DNA from: CAZVKN01 sp964627035
Lineage (GTDB): Bacteria > Electryoneota > AABM5-125-24 > Hatepunaeales > Hatepunaeaceae
Assembly (NCBI GenBank): GCA_964627035.1
Contig: CAZVKN010000007.1
Span: 32,633 to 96,632 of the forward strand
DNA: 64,000 bases
Direction of reading: 5' to 3'
Positions within the stretch are counted from its first letter, which is position 1. Each line of letters begins with the position of its first letter. Below, piece after piece: positions 13,861 to 22,640 of this stretch. A program made the position numbers and the translations under genes. The notes beneath the pieces were generated by a model. That model saw only the letters and a list, made by a program, of their open reading frames with translations. It was not told the DNA's origin and did not search any database.

Positions 13861-15567
13861 ATGGGCTTAATAAAGAAGAAGAAAAAGAAAAAACTAAAAA
13901 CCCGTGGCAGCGTTGGCGGCGCATCAAGTGGTGGAGGTGCACAGGATAGCGGACGTCGCCCCTACCATCTGGAGAAGTTACCGCCTTGTTCCGGTGGCTG
14001 CCCGCAAGGCACGAACATCCGCGCTGCGCTGATGGTAGTTGCACAAGCGGAGAAATACGAAACGCCACAAGGGGAAGCATACGATTCTGCCTGGAAACTG
14101 TGGACAGACATCAATCCGATCCCGGCAATCTGTGGTCGAGTCTGCCCGCATCCTTGCGAAGATGCCTGTAACCGCAGCGGTAAAGAGGGTGGTGTGGCGA
14201 TTAACTCGTTCGAGCAATTTGTCGGCGACTGGGGACTTGAAAAGGGTCTCGAATACAGTATGCTGTCAGACGAAAAGCGTGACCAAAAAGTTGCAGTCAT
14301 CGGTGCCGGACCGGCAGGTATCGGCTGCGCTTATCATCTTGTTCGGTTGGGCTATAAGGTGACGATTTTCGAAGCGTTCGATCATGTCGGTGGAATGCTC
14401 CGATACGGAATCCCGTCATATCGGATGCCGCGAGACATCATTGACGCAGAGTATCAGAAGATACTCGACCTCGGCATTGAGCTGAAGACCGGCGTCAGCA
14501 TAGGGAAAGATAAACCCTACGAAGAGCTTCAGAAAGAATATGACGCAATCTTCGTAGGGATGGGTGCACATAAAGGCAAGAAACTCCGCTGCCCCGGCGA
14601 GGATGCGGACAATGTGTTTGACGGTGCTGAGTTTCTCAATCTGATCAATAGCGGTCAGTCTGTTGAAGTCGGCGATCAGGTTATCGTCATCGGCGGCGGT
14701 GATACAGCAATTGACGCTGCTCGTGTTTCATTGCGGCTCGGCGCAAAGAAAGTGACAATCCTCTACCGCCGTACCCGCAATGAGATGCCCGCAATCGAAG
14801 AAGAGATTGTCGCTGCTGAAGAGGAAGGAATCGTGTTCCATTTCCTCGCCGCACCGATTGAGATCAACAAAGAAGATGACAGAGCTGTTTCCATGCACTG
14901 CCAACAAATGGAACTTGGCGAACCGGATTCTTCCGGTCGTCGTCGTCCGGTTCCGATTGAAGGCGATACATTCACGATTGAAATCAGCTCGGTAATTGCT
15001 GCGATTTCACAAGAGCCGGATTTTGAAGGCTTGGAAGCCCTCCATGAGGGTCGCGATTGGGTAAAAGTCAACGAGTTTGGTGAAGAAGCGAAGAATGAGA
15101 ACTCTTATGCAGGTGGCGACGTTACCGATCTGGGGCTGGTGACAATTGCACTTCAGCAGGGTCGTCTCGCTGCCGAGACCATGCACAAGCGATTCATCGG
15201 TGAGGAACCGAAAGCAGGTCCGGAACCGGTTATGATCAATCAGGACAAGATGATCTTTGATCACTATGACAAAGCCAAACGTCACGAGCGTCATCACAGA
15301 GATGTAGCAGATCGGTTCGGCGACAAGTCGTGGGACGAGATCGTTGAACCTTTGAGCGAAGAGGAGCTTCTTGAGGAAGCGAGACGCTGCATGAGCTGCG
15401 GGTACTGTTTTGACTGTGGTGCCTGCTGGAGCTACTGTCAGGACAACGCCATTATCAAGCCGGTAGTTCCGGAGCATGGGCAGTTATACACGTTCAAACA
15501 TGAATTCTGCACCGGATGCGACAAATGTGCAGAAGTCTGTCCGTGCGGTTTCATAGAAATGAGATAA
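13861..15567 (+). CDS. dsrL: DsrL-like NAD(P)H oxidoreductase
   Basis: 568 residues. A lysine-rich start (residues 5-11) leads to an N-terminal Fe-S part with C43, C47, C91, C95, C99 and C103. The FAD fold follows near residue 143 (VAVIGAGPAGIG), the NAD(P) fold near 274 (VIVIGGGDTAIDAAR), the FAD-closing AGGDVTDLG, and a C-terminal ferredoxin domain (CMSCGYCFDCGACWSYC, CTGCDKCAEVCPCG). This is the GltD-type architecture with added ferredoxin that defines DsrL. In sulfur oxidisers DsrL passes electrons from DsrAB to NAD; in some sulfite reducers it may run the other way. AGGAAA precedes ATG 13861. Confidence 0.88.
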   Translation: MGLIKKKKKKKLKTRGSVGGASSGGGAQDSGRRPYHLEKLPPCSGGCPQGTNIRAALMVVAQAEKYETPQGEAYDSAWKLWTDINPIPAICGRVCPHPCEDACNRSGKEGGVAINSFEQFVGDWGLEKGLEYSMLSDEKRDQKVAVIGAGPAGIGCAYHLVRLGYKVTIFEAFDHVGGMLRYGIPSYRMPRDIIDAEYQKILDLGIELKTGVSIGKDKPYEELQKEYDAIFVGMGAHKGKKLRCPGEDADNVFDGAEFLNLINSGQSVEVGDQVIVIGGGDTAIDAARVSLRLGAKKVTILYRRTRNEMPAIEEEIVAAEEEGIVFHFLAAPIEINKEDDRAVSMHCQQMELGEPDSSGRRRPVPIEGDTFTIEISSVIAAISQEPDFEGLEALHEGRDWVKVNEFGEEAKNENSYAGGDVTDLGLVTIALQQGRLAAETMHKRFIGEEPKAGPEPVMINQDKMIFDHYDKAKRHERHHRDVADRFGDKSWDEIVEPLSEEELLEEARRCMSCGYCFDCGACWSYCQDNAIIKPVVPEHGQLYTFKHEFCTGCDKCAEVCPCGFIEMR

Positions 15568-15572
15568 AAAAA

Positions 15573-15621
15573 TAACCACCAAATTAAGGATATTTTTGTT
15601 TTCTTTGTGTCTTGGTGGTTA
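15573..15621. repeat. Shortened R2 copy between dsrL and dsrC
   Basis: TAACCACCAA at the left and TTTGTGTCTTGGTGGTTA at the right; about 25 inner bases of the normal element are missing. Confidence 0.7.
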
Positions 15622-15651
15622 AATAATCAAAAAAAATCAGGAGAAAGTCAA

Positions 15652-15969
15652 ATGGCAATTTTCACATGGGAAGATGTCTCCATCGAGGTAGATGAGGACG
15701 GTTTCATGCAGGAACCGGATCAATGGAACGAGCGCGTTGCACTCGCTCTGGCAAGCACTGAAGGCGTTGACGCACTGGGCGAAGATCACTGGAAACTGAT
15801 CAACTATCTGCGCGAATATTTCGCAAAATTCGGTATCGCCCCGATGATCCGCAAGCTGTGTAAGGAGACCGGATTCTCGCTGAAGAAGGTCTATGAAATG
15901 TTCCCGTCAGGTCCGGCAAAAGGTGCCTGTAAAGTCGCAGGGCTGGCAAAGCCGACCGGCTGCGTCTGA
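15652..15969 (+). CDS. dsrC: DsrC, sulfur carrier and substrate of DsrMKJOP
   Basis: 105 residues. The C-terminal arm carries both redox cysteines, C93 and the penultimate C104, ten residues apart (GACKVAGLAKPTGCV). Only true DsrC has this pair, unlike TusE-like proteins, which lack the first one. DsrAB loads sulfite-derived sulfur onto it as a trisulfide, which DsrMK then reduces. AGGAGAAA lies before ATG 15652; earlier in-frame starts lie in the R2 repeat and are not credible. Confidence 0.97.
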   Translation: MAIFTWEDVSIEVDEDGFMQEPDQWNERVALALASTEGVDALGEDHWKLINYLREYFAKFGIAPMIRKLCKETGFSLKKVYEMFPSGPAKGACKVAGLAKPTGCV

Positions 15970-15976
15970 TTGGAAG

Positions 15977-16089
15977 CCTGCCGATTGTTGATGAAAATAT
16001 AAGTGGGTGGCACGGGCTATTTATTGCCCGTGTTTCATTACAATGAGGAGACACGGGTAACGAGTAACCCGTGCCACCCTGTCGGCAGG
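15977..16089. repeat. Repeat family R8 (GGTGGCACGGGC ... GCCACC) with outer arms
   Basis: 16005-16079 begins GGGTGGCACGGGCTATTTAT and ends CGTGCCACCC, forming a long stem with inner hairpins CACGGGC/GCCCGTG and CGGGTAA/TTACCCG-like. Outside it CCTGCCGA (15977) pairs with TCGGCAGG (16082-16089), so the element may be inserted in an older palindrome. Left-half relatives are at 24147 and 26207. Confidence 0.75.
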
Positions 16090-16208
16090 TTGACGCCCAA
16101 AAGTTTCCTGTTCGAAAAGTATTACAATCAATTAAATTAAACATCTTTCCCACCACCACTTTAAGGGGAAAATGAGAGACAATAACTCTCGCAACGGTGG
16201 AGAAAACT

Positions 16209-17144
16209 GTGTTACTGCACTACCTGTTATATGGTTCTGTGGCAATTTTTATAATTGCCAACCTGATCAGATTTATTAAAATAGCAACAATGCCGGTGCA
16301 TTTGCGCTGGGAACTGTATCCTGTTCCTCATGAACCGCCTGAGAAGGTCAAGCATGGGGGATCGTATCTTGAAGATAAAGACTGGTGGAAAAATCCACTG
16401 CACGCAAATAAATTGGGAGAGCTGTCGGTGATGCTGCCGGAGATATTCCTGCAGAAAGGTATCTGGGAACATAACCGTCCGTTATGGCTCGGAACCTGGT
16501 TATTCCATACAGCGTGCTATCTGATTATTGGTATGCTCGGTCTATTGATTATCGGTAGTATCTTGAAGATTAATGGAATTCCAGTAAATGCAGGTGTATC
16601 TGGTGTGTGTAGTATCGGTAAGGTGGTCTATAATCTGACTTACTGGGTTGGGTTTATTAGCGGAATCCTGGGTACTCTCGGAGCAGTCAGGTTATTGGAG
16701 CAACGTCTGTTTGACAAAAAATATAAGATGTTCACCTCATTCGGAGTGGTGTTCAATCTACTGTTCACAGGTGCGATATTTTTCACTCTGTTCTTCGGAT
16801 TGCTTAAGGGTGATGTCGGGCAGCTTTTCAATTTCACACAGAACCTTTTTACGTTCCAACCTTCTGCAGGTTTAAGCAGTATCTTCACAACTCACATCAT
16901 TCTATTTGCACTGTTAGCAATTTATTTTCCATTTACGCACATGACTCACATGTACACCAAATTTTTCACGTATCATTCAATCCGTTGGGATGATGAACCG
17001 TTGAAAGCTGGTAGTAAGCGTGAGAAGCAAATTCAGGAAGCGTTAAATTACCCAGTCAGTTGGACAGCACCTCACATCGCAGGTGATGGCAAAAAAACCT
17101 GGGCGGAAGTCGCTATGCACAATCCGGCACAGGAGGAGAAGTAA
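16209..17144 (+). CDS. DsrM paralogue, heme b membrane subunit
   Basis: About 311 residues with five to six transmembrane helices of the nitrate-reductase gamma (NarI) type. Histidines suited to heme b ligation lie in WLFHTACYL and in the last helix (HIILF, FTHMTHMYTKFF). The next gene encodes the matching DsrK paralogue one base after this stop. It would exchange electrons between menaquinol and its DsrK partner. I favour GTG 16209 because GGTGGAG sits six bases upstream; GTG 16197 is the alternative. It differs clearly from the second DsrM at 19568, so it is a separate paralogue. Confidence 0.82.
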   Translation: MLLHYLLYGSVAIFIIANLIRFIKIATMPVHLRWELYPVPHEPPEKVKHGGSYLEDKDWWKNPLHANKLGELSVMLPEIFLQKGIWEHNRPLWLGTWLFHTACYLIIGMLGLLIIGSILKINGIPVNAGVSGVCSIGKVVYNLTYWVGFISGILGTLGAVRLLEQRLFDKKYKMFTSFGVVFNLLFTGAIFFTLFFGLLKGDVGQLFNFTQNLFTFQPSAGLSSIFTTHIILFALLAIYFPFTHMTHMYTKFFTYHSIRWDDEPLKAGSKREKQIQEALNYPVSWTAPHIAGDGKKTWAEVAMHNPAQEEK

Positions 17145-17145
17145 C

Positions 17146-18762
17146 ATGGCTGTTAATAAGACCTTAAAAATAACCGATATCAGCAAACCGTCCAAACAGC
17201 TGGCAACTGTCAGTATTGACGAATTGACTCCGTTGCCTGCTCCTTATGATAAGATTGAAGATCAACCTGGTTGGAAAAAAATAACTGAAGAACAGCGAGA
17301 AAGGGTAGAGACATTTCTTGATGACACGTCGGTACTCGGTCTTCCTGATCCACAGACTAAGGAAGAAGAGGAAGAGTTAGTCAAAAAGTTCATCAGCGGT
17401 CTGAATAAGCTGATGAGTAGAGACAATAATTGGACGTTTCTTCAACAATTGACCTTATCAATAGATCACTGTGCCAAGTGTCAGACTTGTAACGATGCAT
17501 GCCCGATTTATGAAGCATCCGGCAATAACGACATGTATCGTCCGACATATCGCAGTGAGGTTTTCCGCAGGCTCATCCATAAGTACACTAAACCTGGTGG
17601 AAAGTTCTTCGGGAAATTCAAGCATGGTGATATAGAATTAAACTGGACAACTATTGCCAGACTCGCTGAGCTATCATACCGCTGTACGATTTGCCGTAGA
17701 TGTGCTCAGACCTGTCCGATTGGAGTGGATAACGGACTGATAACACACGAGATCCGGAAACTGTTTAGTATGGAGTTGGGGATCGCCGCTAAGGAAATCC
17801 ATGAAACGGGTTCGATGCTCCAGCTGAAGGTCGGATCATCCACAGGTATGAATGACATTGTGGTCAAGGACAACATTGAGTTCATTGACGAGGATATGGA
17901 GGATTTGACCGGTATCCATGTTGAGACTCCCTGGGACGTGGAAGGTGCTGACGTGCTGCTGTTACACAACGCTGGTGAGATACTTGCTTGGCCCGAGAAT
18001 CCCGGAGCGTTTGCATTGATCTTTGAAGCAGCTGGAATCAGTTGGACGCTGTCGAGTGAGCTTGCGGCTTATGATGGAATCAATTACGGTTTATGGTATG
18101 ATGATGCTCAATTTGCGCGGGTAGCCATCAAACATGCGTCTGCTGCTAAGAAACTCGGCGTTAAACAGATAGTCATCGGGGAGTGCGGACATGCTCACAA
18201 AGCGTTGACAGTTATTGCTGACCGCGTATTGACTGGAGATTTGAACATACCGCGCGTCAGTTCAATGACTTTTTTACGTGATATTGTGATGAGCGGTAAA
18301 CTGAAATTAGATCCTTCCAAGAACGACTTTCCGGTCAGTTTGCATGATCCTTGCAATTTAGCACGCTTGATGGGAATCGTTGAACCGCAACGAGAAATCA
18401 TGCGAGCAATCACGCCTCCCGGGCGATTTAGAGAGATGACACCTCACGGTGTGCATAATTACTGTTGTGGTGGTGGATCAGGGTTTGCGATTATGTCGCA
18501 GTTCAACTTCCAGGATTGGAGACTTAGCATATCTGGACGCAAAAAACTGAAACAGGTTCTGGATGCGTTTGCAGACGAACCGCAGGAAGTAAACAAGTAC
18601 CTGTGCGCACCCTGTTCCAATTGCAAGGGGCAATTGCGCGATCTGTTTAGATATTACGGCGTCTGGGAGAAGTCAAATATCCTATATGGTGGGTTGGTTG
18701 AGTTGATCGTTAATGCGATGGTGGATGTTAAGCAACCGTTTATTGAGTGGGAGTTTCATTAG
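17146..18762 (+). CDS. DsrK paralogue, HdrD-like Fe-S subunit
   Basis: 538 residues. Two [4Fe-4S] motifs (C109/C112/C115/C119 in CAKCQTCNDAC; CTICRRCAQTC near residue 180) are followed by CCG domains with HDPCNLARLMG, NYCCGGGSG and CAPCSNCKG, the HdrD-type noncubane cluster site. A perfect AGGAGGAG precedes ATG 17146. It pairs with the DsrM paralogue and probably reduces a disulfide or trisulfide such as DsrC in the cytoplasm. The pair lacks its own J, O or P genes, as in two-subunit DsrMK or Hme-type complexes. Confidence 0.85.
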   Translation: MAVNKTLKITDISKPSKQLATVSIDELTPLPAPYDKIEDQPGWKKITEEQRERVETFLDDTSVLGLPDPQTKEEEEELVKKFISGLNKLMSRDNNWTFLQQLTLSIDHCAKCQTCNDACPIYEASGNNDMYRPTYRSEVFRRLIHKYTKPGGKFFGKFKHGDIELNWTTIARLAELSYRCTICRRCAQTCPIGVDNGLITHEIRKLFSMELGIAAKEIHETGSMLQLKVGSSTGMNDIVVKDNIEFIDEDMEDLTGIHVETPWDVEGADVLLLHNAGEILAWPENPGAFALIFEAAGISWTLSSELAAYDGINYGLWYDDAQFARVAIKHASAAKKLGVKQIVIGECGHAHKALTVIADRVLTGDLNIPRVSSMTFLRDIVMSGKLKLDPSKNDFPVSLHDPCNLARLMGIVEPQREIMRAITPPGRFREMTPHGVHNYCCGGGSGFAIMSQFNFQDWRLSISGRKKLKQVLDAFADEPQEVNKYLCAPCSNCKGQLRDLFRYYGVWEKSNILYGGLVELIVNAMVDVKQPFIEWEFH

Positions 18763-18778
18763 ATTGGAATTTTAATTG

Positions 18779-18922
18779 TCATTCCTGCGATAGCAGGAAT
18801 CTCCTGCTGTTGAGGTAGTTATTATGTGGTAATTCTCAGCAGATTAAGCAGATATAATCTCGCGCAAAGTCGCAAAGCCGCCAAGTTTTTTTTCCTTTGC
18901 GTCTAAGTGTCTTCGCGTGAGT
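18779..18922. repeat. R11, R4 half and R5 in series
   Basis: 18779-18800 holds ATTCCTGCGATAGCAGGAAT. 18832-18857 is a half R4 (TTCTCAGCAGATTAAGCAGA). 18858-18922 is a full R5 (CTCGCGCAAAGTCGCAAAG to CTTCGCGTGAG). They occupy most of the 210-base gap. Confidence 0.7.
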
Positions 18923-18972
18923 AATTTTTTAAACATAATTGCACAAAATTTCACATCAAGAGCATAATTTTT

Positions 18973-19470
18973 ATGGGCTCTAAATCCATACTGACCAAAC
19001 TGCTGACTGAACAACGAGATACGATAGTTAATGCTTGGCGAGATCAGATTCTTGAAAGCTACAGTGATGACTATGCTAAGTTTCTGAAGAAACGGAAAAA
19101 CCGATTCGCTAATCCGGTCGGGTTCAGTCTGTCGGAAAGTTTGAGCAGTTTGTACGAACATCTGCTCGGTGAGTTCAACGATGAAACAATCGTTGAACCG
19201 TTGGAAAATATTGTTAAAGTGCGAGCTATTCAGGAACTGTCGGTTATTCAAGCGGTGGAGTTTGTGTTTATGATTAAGGGAGTTATCCGTGATAAACTGT
19301 CCTGTGATATTGACGGGCTGTATGATGAGCTGTTTGAACTGGAAATGAAAATTGATAGGATGGCGTTAGTTGCATTTGATATATATATGAAAAGTCGTGA
19401 GAAACTGTACGAAATCCGCGCCAACGAATGGAAGCGCAGATCATATAAGTTATTGGAAAGACTTAACTAA
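18973..19470 (+). CDS. RsbRD N-terminal-domain protein of the dsr locus
   Basis: 165 residues, helical and soluble. The start LTKLLTEQRDTIVNAWRDQILESY and the later FADPVG-like NRFANPVG block fit the RsbRD N-terminal sensor domain, here without an STAS domain. Stand-alone proteins of this type are seen beside dsrMK operons in sulfate reducers. A regulatory or assembly role is inferred from this linkage. No good ribosome-binding site precedes ATG 18973. It separates the two DsrMK gene pairs. Confidence 0.75.
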   Translation: MGSKSILTKLLTEQRDTIVNAWRDQILESYSDDYAKFLKKRKNRFANPVGFSLSESLSSLYEHLLGEFNDETIVEPLENIVKVRAIQELSVIQAVEFVFMIKGVIRDKLSCDIDGLYDELFELEMKIDRMALVAFDIYMKSREKLYEIRANEWKRRSYKLLERLN

Positions 19471-19536
19471 TCTCACGCAAAGTCGCAAAGACGCAAAGAA
19501 AACAAAAACTTAGCGACTTCGCGTCTTTGCGTGAGA
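19471..19536. repeat. Intact R5 element (CTCACGCAAAG ... CTTTGCGTGAG)
   Basis: A long inverted repeat: TCTCACGCAAAGTCGCAAAG pairs with the right arm ending GTCTTTGCGTGAGA around an AAACAAAAAC loop. It lies immediately after a stop codon and 30 bases before dsrM. Other copies: 18858-18922, 27858-27985 (interrupted by R1), and halves at 5217 and 40905. Confidence 0.85.
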
Positions 19537-19567
19537 ATATAAAAACAATAAATGGAGGGTGAACCGT

Positions 19568-20566
19568 ATGAACGGTTTGTATGCCCTTGTAGCGGTTCTG
19601 ATCCTCGTTGGGATCGCTTTTGCAGGAGCGGAGTCCGGTTTGCATTACCTGTTCGGAGTGATTATACCATATCTGGCGATATTCCTGTTCGTAGCCGGAT
19701 TTATCTATCGCGTAATGAAATGGATAAAATCTCCCGTCCCGTTCAAAATTACAACTACCTGCGGTCAACAGAAATCGTTGCCGTGGATCAAAGCAAATAA
19801 CCTCGAAGCCCCACATAATAAGTTGGGTGTGTTGGGACGATTGTTCCTGGAGGTCTTCTGCTTCAGATCACTGTTCCGTAACACTAAAACTGATATAACC
19901 GAGGATTCTAAGGTTATTTATGGCGACAATAAATGGTTGTGGGCTGCCGGTTTAGCATTCCACTATTCATTCCTCGTCATAGTGATCCGGCACTTCAGAT
20001 TTGTACTCGAACCTGTGCCGTATTGCATCAATCTGATCGAATACTTCGACAGCTTTTTCCAGATCGGTCTACCGATTCTATACATCACCGATGGAATACT
20101 GCTTGCAGCTGTCGGTTATCTGTTCCTCAGACGGATTGTTGATTCGAGATTGCGGTATATCTCACTGGCATCCGACTACTTCCCGCTGTTCCTGATATTG
20201 GGTATCGGAATTACCGGTGTTCTGATGCGGTATTTCCCGTTCGGTAGAGTGGATGTAACCGGAATAAAAGAATTAGCGATGGGATTGGTTAGTTTTAGTC
20301 CGGTTGTGACTGACGGAATCGGTGTGCTGTTCTACATTCACCTGTTTCTTGTCTGTGTGCTGTTTGCTTATTTCCCTTTCAGCAAACTGATGCACGCACC
20401 GGGAGTATTCCTTAGCCCGACGCGTAATATGACGAATGATAACCGAATACGTCGTCATATCAATCCGTGTAATCCGAAAGTGAAACTACATACTTATGCT
20501 GAGTACGAAGACGAATTCCGTGACGTAATGAAAGCCGCCGGAATGCGATTGGAAAAGGAGGAATAA
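19568..20566 (+). CDS. dsrM: DsrM, heme b subunit of DsrMKJOP
   Basis: 332 residues. NarI-like membrane subunit with about five to six helices and an extended loop after helix 2; histidines AFHYSFLVIVIRH and FYIHLFL suit two b hemes. It oxidises menaquinol and feeds DsrK. GGAGG lies 9 bases before ATG 19568. The stop overlaps the dsrK start (TAATG). The following K-J-O order identifies this as the canonical DsrM, in contrast to the paralogue at 16209. Confidence 0.93.
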   Translation: MNGLYALVAVLILVGIAFAGAESGLHYLFGVIIPYLAIFLFVAGFIYRVMKWIKSPVPFKITTTCGQQKSLPWIKANNLEAPHNKLGVLGRLFLEVFCFRSLFRNTKTDITEDSKVIYGDNKWLWAAGLAFHYSFLVIVIRHFRFVLEPVPYCINLIEYFDSFFQIGLPILYITDGILLAAVGYLFLRRIVDSRLRYISLASDYFPLFLILGIGITGVLMRYFPFGRVDVTGIKELAMGLVSFSPVVTDGIGVLFYIHLFLVCVLFAYFPFSKLMHAPGVFLSPTRNMTNDNRIRRHINPCNPKVKLHTYAEYEDEFRDVMKAAGMRLEKEE

Positions 20567-22248
20567 TGTCAGAAACACCCAAACCTGAACAACTGATTCA
20601 AGTAGATTTTAAACCACCCACCAAAGGGTGGATGGAGACCAAACCGGAAATCCGCCGCGGATGTTACAACTATGCAGCTGCTCCAAAAAGTGTGGAGTAC
20701 CTTGGGCTACCGGGATCTCGCGAATGGAATCCACTCGAAAAAGATTGGCATCTACCCGATAATTGGAAAGAGATCATCCTCGAAGGTCTGCGTGAACGAT
20801 TGGATAAATTCCGTTCGTTACGGCTATTCATGGATGTATGCGTCCGTTGTGGAGCGTGTGCGGATAAATGTCATTTCTTCATCGGATCGGGTGATCCGAA
20901 GAATATGCCGGTTCTGAGAGCCGAATTGCTCCGGTCGATATATAAGAAGGAATTCACCACTGCCGGTAAAATCATGGGCAAAATGGTCGGAGCACGAGAT
21001 CTGACCGAGGATGTGTTAAAGGAATGGTTCTACTATTTCTTCCAATGCACTGAATGTCGCCGATGTTCTGTATTCTGTCCTTACGGCATTGATACGGCTG
21101 AGATCACAATGATGGCGCGTGAATTACTGCATTTGGTCGGACTCGGCATTGACTGGATTACCACACCTGCAGCCAACTGCTTCCGTACAGGTAACCACCT
21201 CGGTATCCAACCGCACGGATTTCAGGATAGCGTTGATTTTGCTATTGATGACCTCAACGACATCACCGGCGTTAAAGTTGAAGCTCCTGTTAATAAGAAA
21301 GGTGCTGAGGTTTTATTCGTAGTGCCGTCAGCGGACTATTTCGGTGATCCTCATTACTTCGGATTCCTCGGTTATATGGCGCTGTTCCACGAAATTGGGT
21401 TGGATTACACATTCAGCAGTTTTGCTTCGGAAGGTGGTAATTTTGGATTGTTCCATTCCAATCAAATGATGAAACGACTCAATTCCAAAATATATATGGA
21501 AGCGAAACGGCTCGGAGTCAAATGGATCATCGGCGCTGAGTGCGGTCACATGTGGCGCGTGTTGCATCAGTACATGGACACTATGAACGGTCCTGCTGAT
21601 TTCCTCGAAATGCCAAAATCACCTATAACCGGAACTGTTTTTGACAACGCAGCATCCACTAAAATGGTTCATATCTGTGAATTCACTGCCGATTTGATCA
21701 AGAATAATAAGATCAAATTAGACAAGAGTCGTAACGATCAATGGAATGCAACTTTCCACGATAGTTGTAATCCGTCACGTGCGATGGGACTGCTTGAAGA
21801 ACCTCGTTACGTTCTGAACGCTGTTTTGAACAACTTCCATGACATGCCTGAAAACACCATAAAAGAGCAGACGTTCTGTTGTGGATCAGGATCAGGGCTC
21901 GGAACGGATGAGAATCTGGAGATGCGGCTACGTGGTGGTTTGCCTCGTGCAAATGCGGTCAAGTATGTTCACGACAAATACGGTGTGAATCTTTTAACCT
22001 GCATCTGTGCGATTGACAAAGCGACACTACCCGGATTAGTTGAGTATTGGGTGCCGGGCGTTGAAGTTGCAGGGGTTCATGAATTGGTCGGTAATGCGTT
22101 GATTATGAAGGGGGAGAAGGAAGATCGGACGGATATGAGAGGGGAAGAGTATATTAAAGACCCCCCCCCTACCCCCCCCGCGGAGCAAGGGGAAAAAGAA
22201 GTGAAGAGTGCTTCCACCTCAGGTAACGACAAGGAGGATAAATCATGA
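20566..22248 (+). CDS. dsrK: DsrK, catalytic Fe-S subunit of DsrMKJOP
   Basis: 560 residues. [4Fe-4S] motifs C92/C95/C98/C102 (CVRCGACADKC) and CTECRRCSVFC near 161 are followed by CCG motifs HDSCNPSRAMG and TFCCGSGSG, as in HdrD. It is thought to reduce the DsrC trisulfide on the cytoplasmic face. AAGGAGG precedes ATG 20566, and translation is coupled to dsrM and dsrJ by overlaps. The last ~45 residues are a charged, low-complexity tail in which residues about 532-545 (DPPPTPPAEQG) are coded by an R10 repeat. Confidence 0.95.
   Translation: MSETPKPEQLIQVDFKPPTKGWMETKPEIRRGCYNYAAAPKSVEYLGLPGSREWNPLEKDWHLPDNWKEIILEGLRERLDKFRSLRLFMDVCVRCGACADKCHFFIGSGDPKNMPVLRAELLRSIYKKEFTTAGKIMGKMVGARDLTEDVLKEWFYYFFQCTECRRCSVFCPYGIDTAEITMMARELLHLVGLGIDWITTPAANCFRTGNHLGIQPHGFQDSVDFAIDDLNDITGVKVEAPVNKKGAEVLFVVPSADYFGDPHYFGFLGYMALFHEIGLDYTFSSFASEGGNFGLFHSNQMMKRLNSKIYMEAKRLGVKWIIGAECGHMWRVLHQYMDTMNGPADFLEMPKSPITGTVFDNAASTKMVHICEFTADLIKNNKIKLDKSRNDQWNATFHDSCNPSRAMGLLEEPRYVLNAVLNNFHDMPENTIKEQTFCCGSGSGLGTDENLEMRLRGGLPRANAVKYVHDKYGVNLLTCICAIDKATLPGLVEYWVPGVEVAGVHELVGNALIMKGEKEDRTDMRGEEYIKDPPPTPPAEQGEKEVKSASTSGNDKEDKS
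22159..22196. repeat. R10 element in the dsrK 3' end
   Basis: GACCCCCCCCCTACCCCCCCC, then GCGGAGCAAGGGG: read on the other strand this is CCCCTTGCTCCGCGGGGG, matching the centre of the dsrN copy (12509-12560). It stays in frame and extends DsrK. Confidence 0.75.
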
Positions 22249-22640
22249 AACATAACGGTAAAATCATTATCGGATTGATTATTTTCCTGGTGCTGATCAC
22301 TCTACCGATATGGTACAATATGGCAACTGGTGACAATGATCGTCCCGAAGTTGAAGTATTAACCAAGAACATTCCCGGCAAGGACAAATGCGTAATGCCT
22401 GCTGAAGAGATGCGAGCCAAGCATATGGACTTGGTGGTTGAGTGGCGGGAGAAAGTTGTCCGCGAGGGTGAGCGGATTCATACTACACCTGACGGTCGGA
22501 AGTTCAACATGAGCCTGACTCACACTTGCTTAGACTGCCACAGCAATAAAGCTCAATTCTGCGATAAATGTCATGATTACACGGGAGTCAAACCGTACTG
22601 TTGGACCTGTCACATAGATCCGAAGGAGGTGAACCGATGA
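22245..22640 (+). CDS. dsrJ: DsrJ, periplasmic triheme cytochrome c
   Basis: 131 residues. An uncleaved N-terminal anchor (residues 6-24) is followed by three CxxCH sites: C95-C98-H99, C106-C109-H110 and C119-C122-H123. C49 (KDKCVMP) corresponds to the conserved cysteine that ligates one heme in known DsrJ. It faces the periplasm and links periplasmic electrons with DsrO. The start overlaps the dsrK stop by ATGA, preceded by AAGGAGG. Confidence 0.95.
   Translation: MKHNGKIIIGLIIFLVLITLPIWYNMATGDNDRPEVEVLTKNIPGKDKCVMPAEEMRAKHMDLVVEWREKVVREGERIHTTPDGRKFNMSLTHTCLDCHSNKAQFCDKCHDYTGVKPYCWTCHIDPKEVNR

Noticed and set aside
13861..15567. Glutamate synthase small subunit (GltD)
   Set aside because: The C-terminal ferredoxin domain and the position between dsrN and dsrC fit DsrL; no gltB is near.
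15607..15651. Longer DsrC start in the R2 repeat
   Set aside because: DsrC normally starts at the MAIFTWEDV-like position, where a strong ribosome-binding site is present.
16209..18762. HdrDE heterodisulfide reductase of methanogenic type
   Set aside because: Context (DsrC upstream, canonical dsrMK downstream) and the membrane subunit length fit DsrMK better.
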